A stretch of DNA of 64,000 nt from CBDCRK01 sp965220955 (GTDB lineage Bacteria; Desulfobacterota; Binatia; Bin18; CBDCRK01), in contig CBDCRK010000002.1 in assembly GCA_965220955.1 (NCBI GenBank), positions 62,001 to 126,000 on the forward strand, in the 5' to 3' direction. Under the pieces are notes generated by a model. It saw only the letters and a list, made by a program, of their open reading frames with translations. It was not told where the DNA came from and searched no databases. How positions within the stretch are numbered: the stretch's first letter is position 1; each line of letters begins with the position of its first letter. Shown here in pieces: positions 1 to 8,401 of this stretch. Position numbers and translations under genes: made by a program.

Positions 1-274
1 GCACAGCAGAGAAAGCAACAAAGTGGGCATTCGTGGCTTTGGCCAGAAGATGGGCGAGGGTGGTTTTGCCGCTTCCTGGGGGACCCCAGAGGATGAGCGA
101 GAGGAGGGTTCCACGCTCGATCATCTCCCTTAAGAGGCGACCAGGACCAAGAAGGTGGGTCTGACCGATAAATTCTGCCAAGGAGCGGGGTCGCATCCGC
201 TCGGCCAGAGGGGCTTTTTTTGCAGCCTCTTTCTCGGCACTATGAACAAAAAGGTCTCTGTCTTGGGTCTTCAT
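1..274 (-). CDS. rarA: Replication-associated recombination protein A, N-terminal part (cut by window edge)
   Basis: The start codon is at 274 and the gene runs out of the window at base 1, so only about 91 residues are visible. They read as the N-terminus of a RarA/MgsA-type AAA+ ATPase: the segment PLAERMRPRSLAEFIGQTHL is the family's typical opening, and a Walker A motif GPPGSGKTT follows near residue 63. RarA proteins are clamp-loader-like ATPases that act at stalled replication forks. The gene is divergent from nadK, separated by only about 40 bases. The family call is firm; the rest of the protein, including Walker B and the oligomerisation domain, lies outside the window. Confidence 0.88.
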   Translation of the reverse strand, partial: MKTQDRDLFVHSAEKEAAKKAPLAERMRPRSLAEFIGQTHLLGPGRLLREMIERGTLLSLILWGPPGSGKTTLAHLLAKATNAHFVAFSAV

Positions 275-311
275 AAAAATGTTATTATAGCCTAAATTAG
301 TAGAAGGATCA

Positions 312-1193
312 GTGAGTGGGGTGTCTGCACAGAAAAATATGGACATTATCGGACTTGTTGTTAAACTCAACAACCCTAAGGCAGTAGACCTCGCCAAGCT
401 GATCGTTGTTTGGCTTAAAGAGCGAGGCAGGACCATTCTGCCAGAGGACCGGGTGAGTCAGGAGTTAAACTTTGCCCGGGGATGGCGGAAAGTGGAGATT
501 ATGGAGCAAGTCGACCTAGCCATTGTGCTGGGGGGGGATGGAACGCTCCTGAGCCTGGCTAGACGAGTAAGCAAGCGTCAAGTACCGATCCTAGGAGTAA
601 ACCTGGGTGGGCTTGGGTTTCTTACTGAGGTCACTACAGAGGAACTCTTTTTCACACTCGAACGAGTGCTTAGCGGTAACTTTGAGACAGACCACCGGAT
701 CACTCTGGAAGTCATGGTATTTCGCAACGGCAAGCGAATCGGCTACCATCAGGTGCTGAATGACGCAGTAATCAACAAGGGGGCGCTCGCTCGGATCATA
801 GACCTGGAAACCTATGTGGATAACGAATACCTCTGCACGTACAAATCCGATGGTCTTATCTTGGCCACCCCTACGGGTTCTACTGCTTACTCCCTGTCAG
901 CCGGTGGTCCGATCATCTACCCCTCCGTTGGGGTTGTGGTTCTCTCTCCCATCTGTCCTCACACGCTGACAAACCGCCCCATTGTGCTCTCTGATGCTTC
1001 CTACATCCGCATTATTTTACGCACGGCAGAGGAAGACGTGATACTGACCCTCGATGGTCAAGAAGGTATGCCCCTTTTTGACGGTGACAGAGTGGAAGTG
1101 CGAAAATCGCCCAACGTTGTAGTCCTTATTGGTTCTCCTGAGCGCACTTTTTCCGCCGTGCTGCGTAGCAAACTGAAATGGGGCGAGAGATAG
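312..1193 (+). CDS. nadK: NAD kinase
   Basis: ATP-dependent NAD kinase, which makes NADP from NAD in the cytoplasm. The diagnostic GGDGTLL loop is near residue 75, followed by GVNLGGLGFLTE. The segment SDGLILATPTGSTAYSLSAG carries the NAD/ATP-binding signature of the family, and the length of about 290 residues is normal. The start is not certain. The longest frame opens with GTG at 312, but an AAGGA at 304-308 sits only three bases before it. GTG at 321 is better spaced, and ATG at 339 (MDIIG) would also give a normal N-terminus. recN follows after four bases, the usual nadK-recN pairing. Confidence 0.95.
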   Translation: MSGVSAQKNMDIIGLVVKLNNPKAVDLAKLIVVWLKERGRTILPEDRVSQELNFARGWRKVEIMEQVDLAIVLGGDGTLLSLARRVSKRQVPILGVNLGGLGFLTEVTTEELFFTLERVLSGNFETDHRITLEVMVFRNGKRIGYHQVLNDAVINKGALARIIDLETYVDNEYLCTYKSDGLILATPTGSTAYSLSAGGPIIYPSVGVVVLSPICPHTLTNRPIVLSDASYIRIILRTAEEDVILTLDGQEGMPLFDGDRVEVRKSPNVVVLIGSPERTFSAVLRSKLKWGER

Positions 1194-1197
1194 CCAT

Positions 1198-2988
1198 ATG
1201 CTCCAAGACTTACATATCAGAGACTTTGCCATCATCGATGAGCTAGAGCTGTCCTTTGACCGGGAACTCAACGTCATTACTGGCGAGACTGGGGCCGGCA
1301 AAAGCCTCCTCATGCAGGCATTAGGACTCCTTGTAGGAGGCCGGAGCTCTGGTGATCTTGTTAGACACGGCGCTGAGGAAGCGGTCATAGAGGCACTCTT
1401 TATGCTGGAGGATGAGCAGGCCACACAACTGATGGCTGAAAATGGCTTGGCCAACAGGGAAGAGATGACTGTCCGTCGGGTGATCTCCCAGTCAGGCAGG
1501 GGACGGATCTACATCAATGGTACCCTTTCCAGCCTGACTTTTCTCCGGCAGCTGGGAGAGAGACTCATCCACATCTATGGTCAGCATGAGCAACAGACCC
1601 TCCTGCGTCAGGAGGCAGCGGCACAGCTCCTTGATGGGTTTGGCGGCCTGGCAGCGCAGGTGACGGAGATGAGTAAACGCTTTCGTATGCTACGCCAGGT
1701 GTGGACTCGTCTCAAAACATTACAAGAAGACAAAGCGGCGACTGAGGCCCGACAAGAACTTTTGCGCTACCAGTCAGAAGATATTGCCAGGACCAATCTA
1801 CGCCTTGGAGAGGAGGAGGAGCTGCGTCAAGAAAGGATAATCCTGCTTAACGCGGAGAAGCTTTTTCAGGGGGTAACAATTGGGGAAGAAACCCTTTATG
1901 CGGGAGAGGAGGCGGTAGTGGACCGGCTGGGCAGGTTGCTCACCAAACTCAGAGAACTCTCCCGTATCGACGAGAGCCTAAAAGAAGTGGTTACGCTCCT
2001 CGAGGACGGGCTAGCCCAGGTCGAAGAGGGGGCTTTGCGCTTAAAAAGATATGGAGAGCGGACTACGCCCAACCCTGAACGTTTAGAGGAGATCGACACG
2101 CGGCTGGCCCCTCATCTCTCGTCTCAAGAGCAAGTATGGAGGTACGGTAGAGGCCGTGCTGGCCCTCGAGGAAACGGTGGATCAGGAATTGCAGCAGCTT
2201 AGTGTTGGGGAAGGCACAATTATTGAGCTGGAAAAGGAGCTGACCCAAGTCGGGGAAGAGGCCTGGCAGCAGGCAGAGACATTATCCCGTGCCCGACGAG
2301 AGGAAGCACAGGAATTAGAACAGAGGATGAAAAAGGAGATTCTCTCTCTGGGCATGAAGGGGGCAACGTTCGCCGTGCGGTTTGCTGACACAGCAGGGCC
2401 TGCCTGGAGTGGAGTCGAAGGGACAGCCTCCGCAGGAGAAGAACCGCCCAGCTATCCTTTTTCTCGCGGGTGGAAGAAACTCATGGAGCAGGGGTATGAC
2501 CGGCCTGAGTTCTACCTCTCGGCCAACCTTGGTGAACCTCTTCTTCCTCTTAGCCCAGGTTGCCTCGGGTGGGGAATTGTCACGGCTCATGCTTGCCCTC
2601 AAGGCGCTAGGTGCCGCCGAATGGGAGGTACCCACCCTTATCTTTGACGAAGTCGATGCCGGGATTGGTGGGGCAGTGGCTGGAGGTAGTGGGCCGTAGG
2701 CTCAGAGCCCTTGGGCAGAAGCGCCAGGTACTGTGCATTACCCACCTGCCACAGATTGCCGCGCTTGCTGATCATCACTACACTGTGGCCAAAAGCACAT
2801 CGAAGGGACGTACCATCTCCACTGCCCGCCGGCTTTCCTCGGCCGAGCGGCTTGAGGAACTCGCACGTATGGTTGGTGGGGTGGAGATCACCACCGAAGC
2901 TAAAAGGCATGCAAGAGAGATGTTGCAAGGGGCCAAAAGAAGCGTTCAGCAGTCAGCGTTCAGCCATCAGCAAGACAAAGTAGAATAG
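1198..2988 (+). pseudogene. recN: DNA repair protein RecN, broken by three single-base insertions
   Basis: RecN is an SMC-like ATPase in recombinational repair. The frame opens at ATG 1198 with the RecN start and Walker A (GETGAGKSLL, near residue 30). It then changes frame three times: near 2107-2110 (one extra C in CCCC), near 2551 (one extra base before the segment AQVASGGELSR) and near 2683 (one extra G before EVVGRRLRALG). Each change is +1, so the original frame is restored at the end. Joined across the shifts it keeps the ABC signature (SGGELSR), Walker B (IFDEVDAGIGG) and the H-loop region (CITHLPQIAALAD), so all the parts of a roughly 590-residue RecN are present. As written the gene cannot make the protein. 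Sequence error is as likely as true decay. Its last residues (SAFSHQQ) come from an interspersed repeat. Confidence 0.85.
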
Positions 2989-3040
2989 CCATTGCTGAGC
3001 GCTGAGGGCTTATAAGCTGAGGGCTGACAATTTGGGAGGA
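2945..3040. repeat. Interspersed TCAGC/GCTGA inverted-array element
   Basis: Repeated TCAGC units (2946-2971: cagcagtcagcgttcagcc) are followed by repeated GCTGA units on the same strand (2994-3028: gctgagcgctgaggg, then gctgagggctgac). The two halves can pair. The element covers the end of recN, where it supplies the last codons, and most of the gap before the acyl-CoA dehydrogenase. A similar arrangement with a longer centre lies at 35389-35592. Confidence 0.55.
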
Positions 3041-3045
3041 GGGCC

Positions 3046-4239
3046 ATGGATTTTACTTTTACGCCAGAGGAAGAAAATTTTCGCCTGGAGCTGCAGGCCT
3101 GGCTGCAAGAGAACCTGCCCAAGGGCTGGGGTAACCCAGAGTTTAGGATGCCCAAAGGTGAAGGTCGGTTGCAGTTTCTCAAAGACTGGCAGCGTAAGCT
3201 GTATGAGGGTGGATATTTGGGCCTGGCCTGGCCCAAGGAGTATGGGGGTCGAGGGGCGAGCATGATTGAGCTAGCCATCTTTAACGAAGAGATGGCCAGA
3301 ACTGAAGCACCTGCACCCCTAAATCAGCTGGGCCTGAGCATGGCTGGTCCTACTATCATTGTGCATGGTACTGAGGAGCAAAAAAAGCGCTACCCCCCCA
3401 AGATTCTGAGCTGCGAAGAGATTTGGTGCCAAGGCTTCTCTGAGCCTGATGCCGGGTCAGACATAGCCTCGATTCGCACTCGGGCCGAGCTCAAGGGAGA
3501 TGAGTTCATTGTCAACGGGCAGAAGGTGTGGACCAGCCTTGCTCAGATTGCCGACTGGTGCATGCTGCTGGTGCGGACAGATCCTGAGGCTCCCAAGCAC
3601 CGGGGTATGTCCTATCTGCTTGTAGATATGCACAGCCCAGGGATCACCATACGGCCACTTAAACAGATGACAGGCGAATCAGAGTTCAACGAGGTCTTCT
3701 TTGAAGATGTACGGGTACCGCGCCAGAATCTAGTAGGAGATCTCAATGAAGGATGGCGGGTGGCCATTACCACCCTTATGAACGAACGGGGCACCGCTGC
3801 TTTTGGCACCCAGGCACGCTTTCGCATCATCCTTGACAACCTTATTAGCCTGGCAGAGAAATCCACAGTTAATGGCAAACCAGCGCTACAAGACCTTCTC
3901 ATTCGCCAGCAGCTCGCCCAGCATCACATTGATGTAGAGCTCCTCAAATACAACGGCTTTCGCAACTTTACCCGGCTCTTACGTGGAGGTACTCCCGGGC
4001 CTGAAGGTTCTACCCTTAAGCTGCAGTGGAGTGAGCTGAACCAACGGATGCAGGAGACAGCAATGGCGCTCGAGGGACCCTATTCTCAACTCTTGCGTGG
4101 GTCTCTCTGGGCAGTTGAGAGTGGCAGGTGGCAGCACCACTTCATACGCTCGCGGGCAAACACTATTGAGGCCGGCACTTCCGAGATCCAGCGTAACATC
4201 ATAGCCGAGCGAGTTTTAGGGCTTCCCAAAAGTCGCTGA
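3046..4239 (+). CDS. Acyl-CoA dehydrogenase family protein
   Basis: FAD-dependent acyl-CoA dehydrogenase of 397 residues, a normal length, which introduces an alpha,beta double bond into an acyl-CoA thioester. Visible parts: an N-terminal helical domain (FTPEEENFRLELQAWLQENL), the FAD-binding middle domain (WCQGFSEPDAGSDIASIRTR, then GQKVWTSLAQIADW), and the C-terminal helical domain ending EIQRNIIAERVLGLPK, which is typical. The start at 3046 follows a strong GGGAGG. The substrate cannot be read from sequence. The bulky-substrate style (SEPDAGSDIAS, RGMSYLLVDM) resembles the enzymes clustered with CaiB transferases in lipid, steroid or aromatic catabolism. It stands alone here, with 220 bases before korA. 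Confidence 0.93.
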   Translation: MDFTFTPEEENFRLELQAWLQENLPKGWGNPEFRMPKGEGRLQFLKDWQRKLYEGGYLGLAWPKEYGGRGASMIELAIFNEEMARTEAPAPLNQLGLSMAGPTIIVHGTEEQKKRYPPKILSCEEIWCQGFSEPDAGSDIASIRTRAELKGDEFIVNGQKVWTSLAQIADWCMLLVRTDPEAPKHRGMSYLLVDMHSPGITIRPLKQMTGESEFNEVFFEDVRVPRQNLVGDLNEGWRVAITTLMNERGTAAFGTQARFRIILDNLISLAEKSTVNGKPALQDLLIRQQLAQHHIDVELLKYNGFRNFTRLLRGGTPGPEGSTLKLQWSELNQRMQETAMALEGPYSQLLRGSLWAVESGRWQHHFIRSRANTIEAGTSEIQRNIIAERVLGLPKSR

Positions 4240-4459
4240 GCAAGAACTCAGCCAAAGGAATTTCGTCATATGGACAAGGAATTAATATTCCCCTTTTACC
4301 TTTCGCTGCCTGAGTACATCAGTCATCCTGTAAAGTTTGAGCTTGTAATAGGGCGCAACTTGAGCTAAATAAGGATATCAGGTACAGGACCTTCTGGTTT
4401 AGACCCTTGGTGCTGTAGATGTGAGGGAGTGTGACGGGTTATTTTCGAAAGGATTACCT
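4240..4459. other. Intergenic leader of korA-korB
   Basis: A 220-base AT-richer gap between the acyl-CoA dehydrogenase and korA. It must hold the korAB promoter, but I find no convincing -35/-10 pair and no riboswitch-like structure. The only clear signal is the AAAGGA ribosome binding site at 4448-4453. Confidence 0.4.
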
Positions 4460-6250
4460 ATGCGCAAAGTTGATCTTGCAATCGGAATAGGTGGCGCGGC
4501 GGGACAGGGGATTGCCACGCCGGGCAATATTTTGGCGCGGATCTTTGTGCGTCGAGGGCTTCACGTGAACGCCTATAACGCCTACCAGTCCATCATTCGC
4601 GGGGGACACATCTTCCTTACGCTTCGAACCAGCGACCAGCCGGTTCACAGCCACGGCGACAAGCTCGACATGCTGATCCCCCTAAACCAGGACACCATGA
4701 ATCGGCATCTCGGGTGGATGGGAGCTGGCTCCATTGTCCTTTACAACAGCGACAAGATCAAGCCCGGCACAGCCGCCGACGGAGTTCAGCTTTGTCCCTT
4801 TCCAGTCAAAGAGCTGGCACCCACCATCAAGGGTGATTTGGTTCAAAACACCATTGCTTTGGCAGCGGTCCTGCAGATGATTGGCGTTGAGTTTAAGATT
4901 CTCGAAGACATCGTAACCTTCCAGTTTAAAGGGAAAGGCGAAGCGGTGATTGCCGAAAACGTCGGTGTCGCCCGGGCAGGCTACGAATACGCAGCTGCTC
5001 ACTTCAAGCGGTTCCCTTTTTCCCTGCCCGATACCGGCAAGAGACTGGGGTTTTTCGAGGGAAACCAAGCGCTGGCGATGGGCGGTGCCGCTGCTGGCGT
5101 GCGCTTTTACTGCGCTTATCCTATGAGCCCGGCATCCGGCGTGCTTCACTGGATGGCTCGTCAGGCTCATCAGTTGGGAATCATAGTGCGCCAGGTCGAA
5201 GACGAACTGGGCGTCATCAACATGGCTATCGGCGCCGCACACACAGGCTGCCGTGCCATGTGCGCCACCTCAGGCGGCGGCTTCGCTCTCATGAGCGAAG
5301 CCCTCGGCTCAGCAGCCATGATGGAGATCCCCGTCGTTTGCATCAACGTACAGCGGGCTGGACCGGCCACGGGCGTGCCCACCAAGACCGAGCAGGGCGA
5401 TCTCTGGCAGGTGATGGGAGCTGGCCAGGGAGATTACCCTCGAATTATTGTTGCGCCAACCACTATCCTGGACTGCTTCAAGACCGTCCCCCAGCTCTTC
5501 AATTTGGTGGACAAATTCCAGTGCCCCGGCATTATAATCTCTGACCTTCTGCTTTCCGAAGGTCGGTCCAGCGTGGATCCTGCAGAACTAGACTTCAATG
5601 TCCCGATTGACCGGGGCGAAGTCATCGGACTCAACGGCGATGCGCCGCCGGTCAACGGTGACTACAAGCGCTTTGAGATCACTGAAAGCGGTATCTCGCC
5701 GCGCGCCTTGCCGGGTACGCTGGGATACGTGCACGTAGTCGCCACCGACGAACAGGACGAGGACGGTGTGCTGATCAGCGACGAATTCACCAATCCCCAC
5801 AAGCGCCAGGCCGTTCACGAGAAGCGGATGCGTAAGATGGAGGGTATCCTGCCGCTGCTGGAGCCGCCGAAGCTGCTGGGGTCGGCAAATGCGCAGGTCA
5901 CGCTGCTCGGCTGGGGTTCAACGGAAGGCGTCATCTGTGAGGCGATCGAGAAGCTTGCCGATGAAGAAGGGATCCTCGCCAACAATCTGCAGATCAAGTG
6001 GATTGTTCCCCTCCACGCCGAGGCGATCCTCTCCATCCTCTCCAAGAGCAAGAAGGTCATTATTGTGGAAAATAACTATAGTGGCCAATTCGCTCGGTAT
6101 CTGCGCTCAGAGACCAGCATTGTAGCCGATGGCCACATCCGCAAATACGACGGAGAGCCGTTCATGCCCCATCACGTTGTTGAAGGCGTGAAAAAGATTC
6201 TGGCTGGTCAGACCCAAAAATACATACCGGTCCACGAAATTATGGTTTGA
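4460..6250 (+). CDS. korA: 2-oxoacid:ferredoxin oxidoreductase, fused gamma-alpha subunit
   Basis: Subunit of a two-subunit 2-oxoacid:acceptor oxidoreductase (2-oxoglutarate/pyruvate synthase type), which oxidatively decarboxylates a 2-oxoacid to an acyl-CoA with ferredoxin as acceptor. Residues 1-200 form the gamma domain (IGIGGAAGQGIATPGNILAR, then YNAYQSIIRGGH). From about 215 comes the alpha pyrimidine-binding domain (YPMSPASG, VEDELGVINMAIGAAHTG, ATSGGGFALMSEALG, then GVPTKTEQGDL), and the C-terminal third is the transketolase-II-like domain. The gamma-alpha fusion is normal for the two-subunit class. ATG 4460 is chosen because AAAGGA lies 6 bases upstream; a GTG at 4421 would add 13 unlikely residues. 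korB follows after 10 bases. The ferredoxin partner is not in the window. Confidence 0.93.
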   Translation: MRKVDLAIGIGGAAGQGIATPGNILARIFVRRGLHVNAYNAYQSIIRGGHIFLTLRTSDQPVHSHGDKLDMLIPLNQDTMNRHLGWMGAGSIVLYNSDKIKPGTAADGVQLCPFPVKELAPTIKGDLVQNTIALAAVLQMIGVEFKILEDIVTFQFKGKGEAVIAENVGVARAGYEYAAAHFKRFPFSLPDTGKRLGFFEGNQALAMGGAAAGVRFYCAYPMSPASGVLHWMARQAHQLGIIVRQVEDELGVINMAIGAAHTGCRAMCATSGGGFALMSEALGSAAMMEIPVVCINVQRAGPATGVPTKTEQGDLWQVMGAGQGDYPRIIVAPTTILDCFKTVPQLFNLVDKFQCPGIIISDLLLSEGRSSVDPAELDFNVPIDRGEVIGLNGDAPPVNGDYKRFEITESGISPRALPGTLGYVHVVATDEQDEDGVLISDEFTNPHKRQAVHEKRMRKMEGILPLLEPPKLLGSANAQVTLLGWGSTEGVICEAIEKLADEEGILANNLQIKWIVPLHAEAILSILSKSKKVIIVENNYSGQFARYLRSETSIVADGHIRKYDGEPFMPHHVVEGVKKILAGQTQKYIPVHEIMV

Positions 6251-6260
6251 GGAGAAAAAC

Positions 6261-7199
6261 ATGAGCACAACAACAGCGGAAATAGAAACCAGAACACGTG
6301 GCGCGGTTGAGGTCAAAACCGAACGCGCCAAACTCACCGTTAAAGACTTCAAGGGCAAAGTTGACCCCGATTGGTGCCCCGGTTGCGGTGACTTCGGTGT
6401 GCTAAGCGCACTGAAGCAGGCGATCGTCGAGCTGGGCATCCACCCACATGAGGTCATGACGATTAGCGGTATCGGCTGCTCTTCTAACCTGCCGGGCTAT
6501 ATTAATGCCTACGGCATGCATACTCTGCACGGCCGCGCGCTGGCGGTCGCTACGGGTGCCCAACTCGCCAACCACCAACTGAAGATCATTGCCACCGGTG
6601 GTGATGGCGATGGCTATGGAATCGGAGGAAATCATTTCCTCCACTGCATGCGCCGCAACGTGGATCTGACCTATATTGTTATGGACAACCAGATCTATGG
6701 ACTGACCACTGGCCAGATCTCTCCCACCAGCATCATAGGGATGGAGACCAAAAGCACGCCTGACGGAAGCGTGGAGAACCCGATTAATCCAATCCCTCTC
6801 GCCATTGCGGCAGGGGCCACTTACGTGGCCCAGGGATACACCGGTCAGGTGAAACATCTGGCCAACCTCATTAAGGGCGGCATCCAGCACAAAGGGTTTG
6901 CCCTCATTAATGCCTTTAGCCCATGCGTCACTTATAACCACGACAACAGCCACGAGTTTTTCAAACAGCGCACCCAGAAACTGGAAGATATGGGCCACGA
7001 TCCAACTGACTTCAATGCAGCCATGGAGAAAGCCTACATGTGGGATGACTTGATTCCCATCGGCCTCTTCTGGAAGCGCGACGACCTGCCCGCGCTGGAC
7101 CAGTTGGAAGCAGTTCTGGCCGAGGGCGGCCCCCTCGCCCATCGTCCTCTGGGCGTTCCTCCCAAAACCGCCCAAGCTCTGATCAAAGAGTTGATGTAG
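6261..7199 (+). CDS. korB: 2-oxoacid:ferredoxin oxidoreductase, beta subunit
   Basis: The TPP-binding beta subunit that partners KorA, 312 residues. The cysteine motif WCPGCGDFGVL is near residue 38, and a second cysteine follows in SGIGCSSNL. The TPP/Mg motif runs GDGDGYGIGGNHFLH to NQIYGLTTGQISPTS. It is slightly longer at the N-terminus than usual because of a charged 30-residue extension (TETRTRGAVEVKTERAKL). AGGAGA precedes the ATG and the gene is co-transcribed with korA. Whether the enzyme prefers 2-oxoglutarate (reductive or oxidative TCA use) or pyruvate is not readable; the two-subunit form and motif style favour 2-oxoglutarate or a broad 2-oxoacid range. Confidence 0.93.
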   Translation: MSTTTAEIETRTRGAVEVKTERAKLTVKDFKGKVDPDWCPGCGDFGVLSALKQAIVELGIHPHEVMTISGIGCSSNLPGYINAYGMHTLHGRALAVATGAQLANHQLKIIATGGDGDGYGIGGNHFLHCMRRNVDLTYIVMDNQIYGLTTGQISPTSIIGMETKSTPDGSVENPINPIPLAIAAGATYVAQGYTGQVKHLANLIKGGIQHKGFALINAFSPCVTYNHDNSHEFFKQRTQKLEDMGHDPTDFNAAMEKAYMWDDLIPIGLFWKRDDLPALDQLEAVLAEGGPLAHRPLGVPPKTAQALIKELM

Positions 7200-7321
7200 A
7201 GGCTCCGCTCGGAAACTAAGCAGCAACTACCCCATGTTCGATGCCAGCGCCGACGCGAGATCGCCCAGCAGAGCAGCCACAATGCCCAGGCCCACAAGTT
7301 GACGTTCGAACCCTACTTGCG

Positions 7322-7663
7322 CGCCCTATTGTTTTCCGCGGTCCTGGCGGGGCTGCACACCAACTGGCTGCCCAACATTTCCAGTGCCTGGAAAGCCCCT
7401 ACTCCTATGTGCCCGGCCTTAAAGTGATATGCCCCCCGCCACCCCGCTGTGTGATTGTAGAGGAGGTCTGGCCTTTTGCCGGAGTAGGAGCAGAGATTTC
7501 ATATCGGCTAATGCAAGAGGCATTCGACTCACTGGACGCGCCGATAGAGCGGGTGACAAGTAAGGATGTACCTATGCCTTATGCCAAGAACCTTGAGCAT
7601 GCTGTGTTGCCAGACAAGGAGCGGGTAGTAGTAGCAGTAAGAAAAGTTCTCTATCGCAGATGA
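7322..7663 (+). pseudogene. Remnant of pyruvate dehydrogenase E1 beta subunit with internal deletion
   Basis: The frame begins abruptly with the E1-beta segment PIVFRGPGGAAHQLAAQH and continues to VPGLKVI. It then jumps directly to the C-terminal part PRCVIVEEVWPFAGVGAEIS and DVPMPYAKNLE. In intact E1-beta proteins about 110-130 residues separate those two blocks, so the middle is missing, although the reading frame is kept across the join (around 7428-7440, a C-rich stretch). The first ~190 residues of the protein are also absent; the bases before 7322 in this frame do not resemble the family. No E1-alpha or E2 gene is nearby. The piece cannot be catalytic. It lies directly after korAB, a different way of decarboxylating 2-oxoacids. 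Confidence 0.75.
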
Positions 7664-8098
7664 GAACGGGTCAGCGTACTCCCCGCGAAGCGGGTGGCTT
7701 GATGAGTGGGGCCACCGTAAAGGCGCTCACCCGAGTTTGTCAGGATGGAGCGTTAAGCCTGGACACTCACAATGACCCCGTGCCCTCCGTGTCCCCTTCC
7801 TCGTGTTCCCCAATGTAGGCGCGCACGGGCTCGAGCTCCAACCCCACCGTGCACCCACCCTACCCTCGTGCCCAGACATGTTCACCTGTAAAATGGCGCT
7901 CCTGGCCCCCAAAGTGCCGGGCCATCGTAAGGGGCGCTCTTACCCTTCAACAAGCCCATCCCTGGGGCCACAGCCTACTTGGGCGCAAGGGTGATACCCC
8001 TAGGCTCAGGCTCGGGCTTGACGTGTATGGAAGAGGCTACCCCTCGACCGCCCAATCTGGCCATACAACTGGCGCCACCCTCGTTTCCCAACCACTAC
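7664..8098. other. Non-coding, C-rich stretch with two related short repeats
   Basis: No credible gene on either strand. Two related sequences lie about 210 bases apart: gccaccgtaaaggcgctcac at 7710 and gccatcgtaaggggcgctct at 7921. The short open frames here are rich in proline, arginine and serine, as expected from GC-rich non-coding DNA. The stretch separates two gene remnants and is probably decayed sequence. Confidence 0.4.
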
Positions 8099-8401
8099 CA
8101 CGCCATACTGCCAATCCCATCGTCAGTGCCCCAAGCTCTGATAACCCTTAGCACTTTAGCTATCGAAATGGCTTTTCCTATTCTTGTGTGGTTTTCCAAG
8201 ACCAGGCTGTTCGTGCTGGCCGGCATTAGCCTTTTCCATTTTTCTCTATTGGTCTCTATGGCTCCTGCGGTTTTCTTCTTTAACCTAATGATGCTGATCT
8301 CGTTCATTCTATTTATTCCCCCGCAAACCATAGAACGCTTATTGAGTTTGCTGCCAAGAAAAACCTCAAACAAAACCGCCAAATGGGTTCCAATACCATG
8401 A
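8099..8401 (+). pseudogene. C-terminal remnant of an HTTM-domain membrane protein
   Basis: About 100 residues resemble the C-terminal membrane part of HTTM (vitamin K-dependent gamma-carboxylase-like) proteins: ALITLSTLAIEMAFPILVWF, TRLFVLAGISLFHFSLLVSM, then FFFNLMMLISFILFIPP. That gives three hydrophobic helices with the family's typical E...P...F.KTR order. No N-terminal part with the first membrane helices can be found upstream, where the sequence is non-coding. Its stop codon overlaps the next gene's start as ATGA at 8398-8401, so the pair was once translationally coupled. Resemblance is by eye only. Confidence 0.5.

Noticed and set aside
1896..2099. Minus-strand open frames opposite recN, korA, dnaK and other genes
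   Set aside because: They have no ribosome binding sites or family motifs and are the expected reverse-frame shadows of GC-rich coding genes.
5815..6457. Long minus-strand frames inside korA and korB
   Set aside because: Both genes are intact and conserved on the plus strand; the reverse frames lack start signals.
7803..8151. Two proline-rich plus-strand frames in the 7.7-8.1 kb gap
   Set aside because: Composition is that of non-coding C-rich DNA, and there is no start signal or family resemblance.
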